Shown here piece after piece: positions 50,691 through 62,458 of a DNA stretch of 64,000 bases. The notes under the pieces are model-generated. The model was given only the letters and a program-made list of their open reading frames with translations. It did not search any database and was not told the DNA's origin. Location: the NCBI GenBank assembly GCA_964247055.1, contig OZ176050.1:1488001-1552000 (forward strand), written 5' to 3'. The stretch is from Paragordius varius. Taxonomy: Eukaryota > Nematomorpha. How positions within the stretch are numbered: position 1 is the stretch's first letter; the number at the start of each line of letters is the position of its first letter. The position numbers were made by a program, and so were the translations under genes.

Positions 50691-52318
50691 AATTATTTTT
50701 TATACATTCTCTTAGCAAGACTACATCAAAATATAGAGATAGTTTGACAAACTCTTTCACATCCGATTTTTACAACGATACTTTAAAAATTAATGTATAA
50801 AACTAGTCGTATCAATACTCAAGTTAAACTTTGTCCTTAAAAATCGGATATTGGTCACCGGTGAACAAAACTATTTTTTATACATTCTCTTAGTAAGACT
50901 ACATCAAAATATAGAAATAGTTTGACAAACTCTTTCACATCCGATTTTTACAACGATACTTTAAAAATTAATGTATAAAACTAGTCGTATCAATAAATCG
51001 CATCAATACTCAAGTTAAACTTTGTCCTTAAAAATCGGATATTGGTCACCGGTGAACAAATTATTTTTTATACATTCTCTTAGCAAGACTACATCAAAAT
51101 ATAGAGATAGTTTGGCAAACTCTTTCATATCCAATTTTTACAACGATACTTTAAAAATTAAGGTATAAAACTAGTCGCATCAATACTCAAGTTAAACTTT
51201 GTCCTTAAAAATCGGATATTGGTCACCGGTGAACAAATTATTTTTTATACATTCTCTTAGCAAGACTACATCAAAATATAGAGATAGTTTGACAAACTCT
51301 TTCATATCCGATTTTTACAACGATACTTTAAAAATTATGGTATTAAACCAGTCGCATCAATACTCAAGTTAAACTTTGTCCTTAAAAATCGGATATTGGT
51401 CACCGGTGAACAAAACTATTTTTTATACAATCTCTTAGTAAGACTACATCAAAATATAGAAATAGTTTGACAAACTCTTTCACATCCGATTTTTACAACG
51501 ATACTTTAAAAATTAATGTATAAAACTAGTCGTATCAATAAATCGCATCAATACTCAAGTTAAACTTTGTCCTTAAAAATCGGATATTGGTCACCGGTGA
51601 TTAAAAATTATTTTTTATACATTCTCTTAGTAGGACTACATCAAAATATAGAGATAGTTATACAAACTCTTTCATATCCAATTTTTACAACGATACTTTA
51701 AAAATTAATGTATAAAACTAGTCGCATCAATACTCAAGTTAAACTTTGTCCTTAAAAATCGGATATTGGTCACCGGTGAACAAATTATTTTTTATACATT
51801 CTCTTAGCAAGACTACATCAAAATATAGAGATAGTTTGGCAAACTCTTTCATATCCAATTTTTACAAAGATACTTTAAAAATTAAGGTATAAAACTAGTC
51901 GCATCAATACTCAAGTTAAACTTTGTCCTTAAAAATCGGATATTGGTCACCGGTGAACAAATTATTTTTTATACATTCTCTTAGCAAGACTACATCAAAA
52001 TATAGAGATAGTTTGACAAACTCTTTCATATCCGATTTTTACAACGATACTTTAAAAATTATGGTATTAAACCAGTCGCATCAATACTCAAGTTAAACTT
52101 TGTCCTTAAAAATCGGATATTGGTCACCGGTGAACAAAACTATTTTTTATACAATCTCTTAGTAAGACTACATCAAAATATAGAAATAGTTTGACAAACT
52201 CTTTCACATCCGATTTTTACAACGATACTTTAAAAATTAATGTATAAAACTAGTCGTATCAATAAATCGCATCAATACTCAAGTTAAACTTTGTCCTTAA
52301 AAATCGGATATTGGTCAC
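48663..52318 (+). repeat. Downstream member of the 3.66-kb block (offset 11,073 bp)
   Basis: Carries the landmark series of 37590-41245 with few differences seen by eye. It overlaps the second 3,088-bp unit, so the same stretch belongs to two superimposed periodicities (3,088 and 11,073 bp). Confidence 0.86.
48938..50499 (+). repeat. 1.55-kb cassette, copy 5
   Basis: Complete cassette, 3,088 bp after copy 4 and 11,073 bp after copy 3. After its right end it continues like copy 3 (TTAGCAAGAC, then the CCAGTCGC monomer and AACAAATTATT). Confidence 0.87.
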
Positions 52319-53078
52319 CGGTGATTAAAAATTATTTTTTATACATTCTCTTAGTAGGACTACATCAAAATATAGAGATAGTTATACAAACTCTTTCATA
52401 TCCAATTTTTACAACGATACTTTAAAAATTAATGTATAAAACTAGTCGCATCAATACTCAAGTTAAACTTTGTCCTTAAAAATCGGATATTGGTCACCGG
52501 TGAACAAATTATTTTTTATACATTCTCTTAGTAAGACTACATCAAAATATAGAAATAGTTTGACAAACTCTTTCACATCCGATTTTTACAACGATACTTT
52601 AAAAATTAATGTATAAAACTAGTCGTATCAATAAATCGCATCAATACTCAAGTTAAACTTTGTCCTTAAAAATCGGATATTGGTCACCGGTGAACAAAAT
52701 TATTTTTTATACATTCTCTTAGTAGGACTACATCAAAATATAGAGATAGTTTGGCAAATTCTTTCATATCCGATTTTTACAACGATACTTTAAAAATTAT
52801 GGTATTAAACCAGTCGCATCAATACTCAAGTTAAACTTTGTCCTTAAAAATCGGATATTGGTCACCGGTGAACAAAACTATTTTTTATACATTCTCTTAG
52901 TAAGACTACATCAAAATATAGAAATAGTTTGACAAACTCTTTCACATCCGATTTTTACAACGATACTTTAAAAATTAATGTATAAAACTAGTCGTATCAA
53001 TAAATCGCATCAATACTCAAGTTAAACTTTGTCCTTAAAAATCGGATATTGGTCACCGGTGAACAAAATTATTTTTTA

Positions 53079-53802
53079 TACAACTCTTAGTAGGACTACA
53101 TCAAAATATAGAGATAGTTTGACAAATTCTTTCACATCCGATTTTTACAACGATACTTTAAAAATTATGGTATTAAACCAGTCGCATCAATACTCAAGTT
53201 AAACTTTGTCCTTAAAAATCGGATATTGGTCACCGGTTAACTATTTTTTATACATTCTCTTGTAAGACTACATCAAAATATAGAGATAGTTTGACAAACT
53301 CTTTCACATCCGATTTTTACAACGATACTTTAAAAATTAATGTATAAAACTAGTCGTATCAATAAATCGCATCAATACTCAAGTTAAACTTTGTCCTTAA
53401 AAATCGGATATTGGTCACCGGTGAACAAAATTATTTTTTATACAACTCTTAGTAGGACTACATCAAAATATAGAGATAGTTTGACAAATTCTTTCACATC
53501 CGATTTTTACAACGATACTTTAAAAATTATGGTATTAAACCAGTCGCATCAATACTCAAGTTAAACTTTGTCCTTAAAAATCGGATATTGGTCACCGGTT
53601 AACTATTTTTTATACATTCTCTTGTAAGACTACATCAAAATATAGAGATAGTTTGACAAACTCTTTCACATCCGATTTTTACAACGATACTTTAAAAATT
53701 AATGTATAAAACTAGTCGTATCAATAAATCGCATCAATAGTCAAGTTAAACTTTGTCCTTAAAAATCTGATATTGGTCACCGGTGAACAAAATTATTTTT
53801 TA
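53079..53802 (+). repeat. TACAACTC dimer, 362-bp period
   Basis: The marker TACAACTCTTAGTAGG occurs at 53079 and 53441. Each is followed by CCAGTCGC, GGTTAACTATT (about 53236 and 53598) and CTCTTGTAAG and a 191-type monomer, so a two-monomer unit is repeated once. The second copy then continues with AATAGTCAAG, as in the longer units of the same family. The odd length comes from small deletions (five bases at GGTTAAC and single bases at TACAACTC and CTTGTAAG). Confidence 0.85.
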
Positions 53803-54585
53803 TACATTCTCTTAGTAGGACTACATCAAAATATAGAGATAGTTTGGCAAACTCTTTCATATCCGATTTTTACAACGATACTTTAAAAATTAATGTATAA
53901 AACTAGTCGCATCAATACTCAAGTTAAACTTTGTCCTTAAAAATCGGATATTGGTCACCGGTGAACAAAATTATTTTTTATACATTCTCTTAGTAAGACT
54001 ACATCAAAATATAGAGATAGTTTGACAAACTCTTTCATATCCGATTTTTACAACGATACTTTAAAAATTAATGTATTAAACTAGTCGCATCAATACTCAA
54101 GCTAAACATTGTCCTTAAAAATCGGATATTGGTCACCGGTGAACAAACTATTTTTAATACATTCTCTTAGTAAGACTACATCAAAATATAGAGATAGTTT
54201 GACAAACTCTTTCACATCCGATTTGTACAACGATACTTTAAAAATTAATGTACAAAACTAGTCGTATCAATAAATCGCATCAATACTCAAGTTAAACTTT
54301 GTCCTTAAAAATCGGATATTGGTCACCGGTGAACAAAATTATTTTTTATACATTCTCTTAGTAGGACTACATCAAAATATAGAGATAGTTTGACAAACTC
54401 TTTCATATCCAATTTTTACAACGATACTTTAAAAATTAATGTAAAAAACTAGTCGCATCAATACTCAAGTTAAACTTTGTCCTTAAAAATCGGATATTGG
54501 TGACCGGTGAACAAAATTATTTTTTATACATTCGCTTAGTAAGACTACATCAAAATATAGAAATAGTTTGACAAACACTTTCATA

Positions 54586-54737
54586 CCCGATTTTTACAAC
54601 GATAATAAAAAATTACTCAAGTTAAACTTTGTCCTTAAAAATCGGATATTGGTCACCGGTGAACAAAATTATTTTTTATACATTCTCTTAGTAAGACTAC
54701 ATCAAAATATAGAAATAGTTTGACAAACTTTTTCATA
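54586..54737 (+). repeat. Truncated monomer (152 bp, 25-bp deletion)
   Basis: GATAATAAAAAATTA (from 54601) is joined directly to CTCAAGTTAAAC. Relatives at 55299, 58396, 59662, 60735 and 63069 keep 25 bases here (ATGTATTAAACTAGTCGC and onward to CAATA). The deletion removes the variable segment and the ACTAGT block. It is private to this copy and so occurred after, or outside, the amplification of its relatives. Confidence 0.88.
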
Positions 54738-56597
54738 TCCGATTTTTACAACGATACTTTAAAAATTATGGTATTAAACCAGTCGTATCAATACTCAAGT
54801 TAAACTTTGTTCTTAAAAATCGGATATTGGTCACCGGTGAACAAACTATTTTTAATACATTCTCTTAGTAAGACTACATAAAAATATAGAGATAGTTTGA
54901 CAAACTCTTTCACATCCGATTTTTACAACGATACTTTAAAAATTAATGTATAAAACTAGTCGTATCAATAAATCGCATCAATACTCAAGTTAAACTTTGT
55001 CCTTAAAAATCGGATATTGGTCACCGGTGAACAAAATTATTTTTTATACATTCTCTTAGTAGGACTACATCAAAATATAGAGATAGTTTGGCAAACTCTT
55101 TCATATCCAATTTTTACAACGATACTTTAAAAATTAATGTAAAAAACTAGTCGCATCAATACTCAAGTTAAACTTTGTCCTTAAAAATCGGATATTGGTC
55201 ACCGGTGAACAAAATTATTTTTTATACATTCGCTTAGTAAGACTACATCAAAATATAGAAATAGTTTGACAAACTCTTTCATATCCGATTTTTACAACGA
55301 TAATAAAAAATTAATGTATTAAACTAGTCGCATCAATACTCAAGTTAAACTTTGTCCTTAAAAATCGGATATTGGTCACCGGTTAACAAAATTATTTTTT
55401 ATACATTCTCTTAGCAAGACTACATCAAAATATAGAGATAGTTTGGCAAACTCTTTCATATCCGATTTTTACAACGATACTTTAAAAATTAATGTATAAA
55501 ACTAGTCGTATCAAAAAATCGCATCAATACTCAAGTTAAACTTTGTCCTTAAAAATCGGATATTGGTCACCGGTGAACAAATTATTTTTTATACATTCTC
55601 TTAGCAAGATTACATCAAAATATAGAGATAGTTTGACAAACTTTCTCATATCCGATTTTTACAACGATACTTTAAAAATTATGGTATTAAACCAGTCGCA
55701 TCAATACTCAAGTTAAACTTTGTCCTTAAAAATCGGATATTGGTCACCGGTGAACAAAACTATTTTTTATACATTCTCTTAGTAAGACTACATCAAAATA
55801 TGGAAATTGTTTGACAAACTCTTTCACATCCGATTTTTACAACGATACTTTAAAAATTAATGTATAAAACTAGACTAATCAATACTCAAGTTAAACTTTG
55901 TCCTTAAAAATCGGATATTGGTCACCGGTGAACAAAACTATTTTTTATACATTCTCTTAGTAAGACTACATCAAAATATAGAGATAGTTTGACAAACTCT
56001 TTCACATCCGATTTTTACAACGATACTTTAAAAATTAATGTATAAAACTGGTCGTATCAATAAATCGCATCAACACTCAAGTTAAACTTTGTCCTTAAAA
56101 ATCGGATATTGGTACCGGTGAACAAAATTATGTTTTATACATTCTCTTAGTAGGACTACATCAAAATATAGAGATAGTTTGGCAAACTCTTTCATATCCG
56201 ATTTTTACAACGATACTTTAAAAATTATGGTATTAAACCAGTCGCATCAATACTCAAGTTAAACTTTGTCCTTAAAAATCGGATATTGGTCACCGGTGAA
56301 CAAAACTATTTTTTATACATTCTCTTAGTAGGACTACATCAAAATATAGAGATAGTTTGGCAAACTCTTTCATATCCAATTTTTACAACGATACTTTAAA
56401 AATTAATGTATAAAACTAGTCGCATCAATACTCAAGTTAAACTTTGTCCTTAAAAATCGGATATTGGTCACCGGTGAACAAATTATTTTTTATACATTCT
56501 CTTAGTAAGACTACATCAAAATATATAAATAGTTTGACAAACTCTTTCACATCCGATTTTTACAACGATACTTTAAAAATTAATGTATAAAACTAGT

Positions 56598-57333
56598 CGT
56601 ATCAATAAATCGCATCAACACTCAAGTTAAACTTTGTCCTTAAAAATCGGATATTGGTACCGGTGAACAAAATTATTTTTTATACATTCTCTTAGTAGGA
56701 CTACATCAAAATATAGAGATAGTTTGGCAAACTCTTTCATATCCGATTTTTACAACGATACTTTAAAAATTATGGTATTAAACCAGTCGCATCAATACTC
56801 AAGTTAAACTTTGTCCTTAAAAATCGGATATTGGTCACCGGTGAACAAAACTATTTTTTATACATTCTCTTAGTAAGACTACATCAAAATATAGAAATAG
56901 TTTGACAAACTCTTTCACATCCGATTTTTACAACGATACTTTAAAAATTAATGTATAAAACTAGTCGTATCAATAAATCGCATCAATACTCAAGTTAAAC
57001 TTTGTCCTTAAAAATCGGATATTGGTACCGGTGAACAAAATTATTTTTTATACATTCTCTTAGTAGGACTACATCAAAATATAGAGATAGTTTGGCAAAC
57101 TCTTTCATATCCGATTTTTACAACGATACTTTAAAAATTATGGTATTAAACCAGTCGCATCAATACTCAAGTTAAACTTTGTCCTTAAAAATCGGATATT
57201 GGTCACCGGTGAACAAAACTATTTTTTATACATTCTCTTAGTAAGACTACATCAAAATATAGAAATAGTTTGACAAACTCTTTCACATCCGATTTTTATA
57301 ACGATACTTTAAAAATTAATGTATAAAACTAGT
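56598..57333 (+). repeat. Dimeric zone, 368-bp period
   Basis: A 191-type monomer (minus one base through GGTACCGG) alternates with a CCAGTCGC 178-bp monomer. CGTATCAATAAAT occurs at 56598, 56966 and 57334, each 368 bp apart. The single-base loss GGTACCGGTG (also at about 56113) is the local signature and is not seen outside about 56.1-57.1 kb. Confidence 0.86.
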
Positions 57334-59004
57334 CGTATCAATAAATCGCATCAATACTCAAGTTAAACTTTGTCCTTAAAAATCGGATATTGGTCACCGG
57401 TGAACAAAATTATTTTTTATACATTCTCTTAGTAGGACTACATCAAAATATAGAGATAGTTTGGCAAACTCTTTCATATCCGATTTTTACAACGATACTT
57501 TAAAAATTAATGTATAAAACTAGTCGCATCAATACTCAAGTTAATCTTTGTCCTTAAAAATCGGATATTGGTCACCGGTGAACAAAATTATTTTTTATAC
57601 ATTCTCTTAGTAAGACTACATTAAAATATAGAAATAGTTTGACAAACTTTTTCATATCCGATTTTTACAACGATACTTTAAAAATTATGGTATTAAACCA
57701 GTCGTATCAATACTCAAGTTAAACTTTGTCCTTAAAAATCGGATATTGGTCACCGGTGAACAAAATTATTTTATATACATTCTCTTAGTAAGACTACATC
57801 AAAATATAGAGATAGTTTGACAAACTCTTTCATATCCGATTTTTACAACGATACTTTAAAAATTAATGTATTAAACTAATCGCATCAATAATCAAGCTAA
57901 ACATTGTCCTTAAAAATCGGATATTGGTCACCGGTGAACAAACTATTTTTAATACATTCTCTTAGTAAGACTACATCAAAATATAGAGATAGTTTGACAA
58001 ACTCTTTCACATCCGATTTTTACAACGATACTTTAAAAATTAATGTATAAAACTAGTCGTATCAATAAATCGCATCAATACTCAAGTTAAACTTTGTCCT
58101 TAAAAATCGGATATTGGTCACCGGTGAACAAAATTATTTTTTATACATTCTCTTAGTAGGACTATACCAAAATATAGAGATAGTTTGGCAAACTCTTTCA
58201 TATCCAATTTTTACAACGATACTTTAAAAATTAATGTAAAAAACTAGTCGCATCAATACTCAAGTTAAACTTTGTCCTTAAAAATCGGATATTTGTCAGC
58301 GGTGAACAAAATTATTTTTTATACATTCGCTTAGTAAGACTACATCAAAATATAGAAATAGTTTGACAAACTCTTTCATATCCAATTTTTACAACGATAA
58401 TAAAAAATTAATGTATTAAACTAGTCGCATCAATACTCAAGTTAAACTTTGTCCTTAAAAATCGGATATTGGTCACCGGTGAACAAAATTATTTTTTATA
58501 CATTCTCTTAGCAAGACTACATTAAAATATAGAGATAGTTTGGCAAACTCTTTCATATCCGATTTTTACAACGATACTTTAAAAATTATGGTATTAAACC
58601 AGGCGCATTAATACTCAAGTTAAACTTTGTCCTTAAAAATCGGATATTGGTCACCGGTGAACAAAACTATTTTTTATACATTTTCTTAGTAAGACTACAT
58701 CAAAATATAGAGATAGTTTGACAAACTCTTTCATATCCGATTTTTACAACGATATTTAAAAATTAATGTATAAAACTAGTCGTATCAATAAATCGCATCA
58801 ATACTCAAGTTAAACTTTGTCCTTAAAAATCGGATAATGGTCACCGGTGAACAAAATTATTTTTTATACATTCTCTTAGTAGGGCTACATCAAAATATAG
58901 AGATAGTTTGGCAAACTTTTTCATAATCGATTTTTACAACGATACTTTAAAAATTAATGTATAAAACTAGTCGCATCAATACTCAAGTTAAACTTTGTCC
59001 ATAA

Positions 59005-60593
59005 AAATCGGATATTGGTCACCGGTGAACAAAATTATTTTATATACATTCTAGTAAGACTACATCAAAATATAGAGATAGTTTGACAAACTCTTTCATA
59101 TCCGATTTTTACAACGATACTTTAAAAATTAATGTATTAAACTAGTCGCATCAATACTCAAGCTAAACATTGTCCTTAAAAATCGGATATTGGTCACCGG
59201 TGAACAAACTATTTTTAATACATTCTCTTAGTAAGACTACATCAAAATATAGAGATAGTTTGACAAACTCTTTCACATCCGATTTTTACAACGATACTTT
59301 AAAAATTAATGTATAAAACTAGTCGTATCAATAAATCGCATCAATACTCAAGTTAAACTTTGTCCTTAAAAATCGGATATTGGTCACCGGTGAACAAAAT
59401 TATTTTTTATACATTCTCTTAGTAGGACTACATCAAAATATAGAGATAGTTTGGCAAACTCTTTCATATCCAATTTTTACAACGATACTTTAAAAATTAA
59501 TGTAAAAAACTAGTCGCATCAATACTCAAGTTAAACTTTGTCCTTAAAAATCGGATATTGGTCATCGGTGAACAAAATTATTTTTTATACATTCGCTTAG
59601 TAAGACTACATCAAAATATAGAAATAGTTTGACAAACTCTTTCATATCCGATTTTTACAACGATAATAAAAAATTAATGTATTAAACTAGTCGCATCAAT
59701 ACTCAAGTTAAACTTTGTCCTTAAAAATCGGATATTGGTCACCGGTGAACAAAATTATTTTTTATACATTCTCTTAGCAAGACTACATTAAAATATAGAG
59801 ATAGTTTGGCAAACTCTTTCATATCCGATTTTTACAACGATACTTTAAAAATTATGGTATTAAACCAGGCGCATTAATACTCAAGTTAAACTTTGTCCTT
59901 GAAAATCGGATAATGGTCACCGGTGAACAAAATTATTTTTTATACATTCTCTTAGTAGGGCTAAATCAAAATATAGAGATAGTTTGGCAAACTCTTTCAT
60001 ATCCGATTTTTACAACGATACTTTAAAAATTATGGTATTAAACCAGTCGCATCAATACTCAAGTTAAACTTTGTCCTTAAAAATCGGATATTGGTCACCG
60101 GTGAACAAAACTATTACATTCTCTTAGTAAGACTACATCAAAATATAGAGATAGTTTGACAAACTCTTTCATATCCGATTTTTACAACGATACTTTAAAA
60201 ATTAATGTATTAAACTAGTCGCATCAATACTCAAGCTAAACATTGTCCTTAAAAATCGGATATTGGTCACCGGTGAACAAACTATTTTTAATACATTCTC
60301 TTAGTAAGACTACATCAAAATATAGAGATAGTTTTACAAACTCTTTCACATCCGATTTTTACAACGATACTTTAAAAATTAATGTATAAAACTAGTCGTA
60401 TCAATAAATCGCATCAATACTCAAGTTAAACTTTGTCCTTAAAAATCGGATATTGGTCACCGGTGAACAAAATTATTTTTTATACATTCTCTTAGTAGGA
60501 CTACATCAAAATATAGAGATAGTTTGGCAAACTCTTTCATATCCAATTTTTACAACGATACTTTAAAAATTAATGTAAAAAACTAGTCGCATC
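59005..60593 (+). repeat. Upstream member of a 1.6-kb block (offset 3,407 bp)
   Basis: Matches 62412-64000. Shared rare marks: ACATTCTAGTAAG (59051 and 62458), GATAATAAAA (59662 and 63069), GGCGCATTAATAC, CCTTGAAAATCGGATAATGG, AGTAGGGCTAAATC and AAACTATTACATTC, a 6-base deletion (about 60112 and 63519). One visible difference is AGTTTTACAAAC near 60331. Confidence 0.88.
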
Positions 60594-60814
60594 AATACTC
60601 AAGTTAAACTTTGTCCTTAAAAATCGGATATTGGTCACCGGTGAACAAAATTATTTTTTTTACATTCGCTTAGTAAGACTACATCAAAATATAGAAATAG
60701 TTTGACAAACTCTTTCATATCCGATTTTTACAACGATAATAAAAAATTAATGTATTAAACTAGTCGCATCAATACTCAAGTTTAACTTTGTCCTTAAAAA
60801 TCGGATATTGGTCA

Positions 60815-61200
60815 CCGGTGAACAAAATTATTTTTTTTACATTCTCTTAGCAAGACTATATTAAAATATAGAGATTGTTTGGCAAACTCTTTCATATCCG
60901 ATTTTTACAACGATACTTTAAAAATTATGGTATTAAACCAGGCGCATCAATACTCAAGTTAAACTTTGTCCTTAAAAATCGGATATTGGTCACCGGTGAA
61001 CAAAACTATTTTTTATACATTCTCTTAGTAAGACTACATCAAAATATAGAAATAGTTTGACAAATTCTTTTATATCCGATTTTTACAACGATACTTTAAA
61101 AATTAATGTATTAAACTAGTCGCATCAATACTCAAGGTAAACTTTGTCCTTAAAAATCGGATATTGGTCACCGGTGAACAAAATTATTTTATATACATTC
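60815..61200 (+). repeat. Two-monomer block, copy 1 (offset 1,258 bp)
   Basis: Marked by TTATTTTTTTTACATTC, GACTATATTAAAATATAG, GAGATTGTTTGG, CCAGGCGC, CTTTTATATCC and CTCAAGGTAAAC (61133). It recurs at 62073-62458. The TAG-to-TTG change in GAGATTGTTTGG removes a stop and creates the longest open frame of the window (60875-61060), which I do not regard as a gene. Confidence 0.85.
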
Positions 61201-62072
61201 TCTTAGCAAGACTACATCAAAATATAGAGATAGTTTGACAAATTCTTTCATATCCGATTTTTACAACGATACTTTAAAAATTAATGTATTAAACTAGTCG
61301 CATCAATACTCAAGTTAAACTTTGTCCTTAAAAATCGGATATTGGTCACTGGTGAACAAAAATATTTTTTATACATTCTCTTAGCAAGACTACATCAAAA
61401 TATAGAGATGGTGTGGCAAACTCTTTCATATCCGATTTTTACAACGATACTTTAAAAATTATGGTATTAAACCAGGCGCATCAATACTCAAGTTAAACTT
61501 TGTCCTTAAAAATCGGATATTGGTCACCGGTGAACAAAACTATTTTTTATACATTCTCTTAGTAAGACTACATCAAAATATAGAGATAGTTTGACAAACT
61601 CTTTCATATCCGATTTTCACAACGATATTTAAGAATTAATGTATAAAACTAGTCGTATCAATAAATCGCATCAATACTCAAGTTAAACTTTGTCCTTAAA
61701 AATCGGATAATGGTCACCGGTGAACAAAATTATTTTTTATACATTCTCTTAGTAAGACTACATCAAAATATAGAGATAGTTTGGCAAACTCTTTCATATC
61801 CGATTTTTACAACGATACTTTAAAAATTATGGTATTAAACCAGGCGCATCAATACTCAAGTTAAACTTTGTCCTTAAAAATCGGATATTGGTCACCGGTG
61901 AACAAAACTATTTTTTATACATTCTCTTAGTAAGACTACATCAAAATATAGAAATAGTTTGACAAATTCTTTTATATCCGATTTTTACAACGATACTTTA
62001 AAAATTAATGTATTAAACTAGTCGCATCAATACTCAAGGTAAACTTTGTCCTTAAAAATCGGATATTGGTCA

Positions 62073-62458
62073 CCGGTGAACAAAATTATTTTTTTTACAT
62101 TCTCTTAGCAAGACTATATTAAAATATAGAGATTGTTTGGCAAACTCTTTCATATCCGATTTTTACAACGATACTTTAAAAATTATGGTATTAAACCAGG
62201 CGCATCAATACTCAAGTTAAACTTTGTCCTTAAAAATCGGATATTGGTCACCGGTGAACAAAACTATTTTTTATACATTCTCTTAGTAAGACTACATCAA
62301 AATATAGAAATAGTTTGACAAATTCTTTTATATCCGATTTTTACAACGATACTTTAAAAATTAATGTATTAAACTAGTCGCATCAATACTCAAGGTAAAC
62401 TTTGTCCTTAAAAATCGGATATTGGTCACCGGTGAACAAAATTATTTTATATACATTC
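62073..62458 (+). repeat. Two-monomer block, copy 2 (offset 1,258 bp)
   Basis: Same landmarks as 60815-61200. Its right edge coincides with ACATTCTAGTAAG at 62450-62462, where the 3,407-bp-offset block takes over. CTCAAGGTAAAC also occurs at about 62033, in a partial further copy 356 bp upstream of the one at about 62389. Confidence 0.85.

Noticed and set aside
60875-61060. 61-residue open frame on the + strand
   Set aside because: It starts at TTG, not ATG, is about one monomer long, and ends in the TGA of GTTTGACAAA. It exists only because GAGATAG became GAGATTG and the TTATGGTATTAAACC subtype lacks a stop. The monomer length (178, not a multiple of 3) breaks the frame in the next copy. 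There is no ribosome-binding or promoter context, and the setting is noncoding satellite.
62133-62318. Identical second 61-residue open frame
   Set aside because: It is the 1,258-bp-offset copy of the same two-monomer block. Its identity with the first reflects DNA duplication, not selection on a protein.
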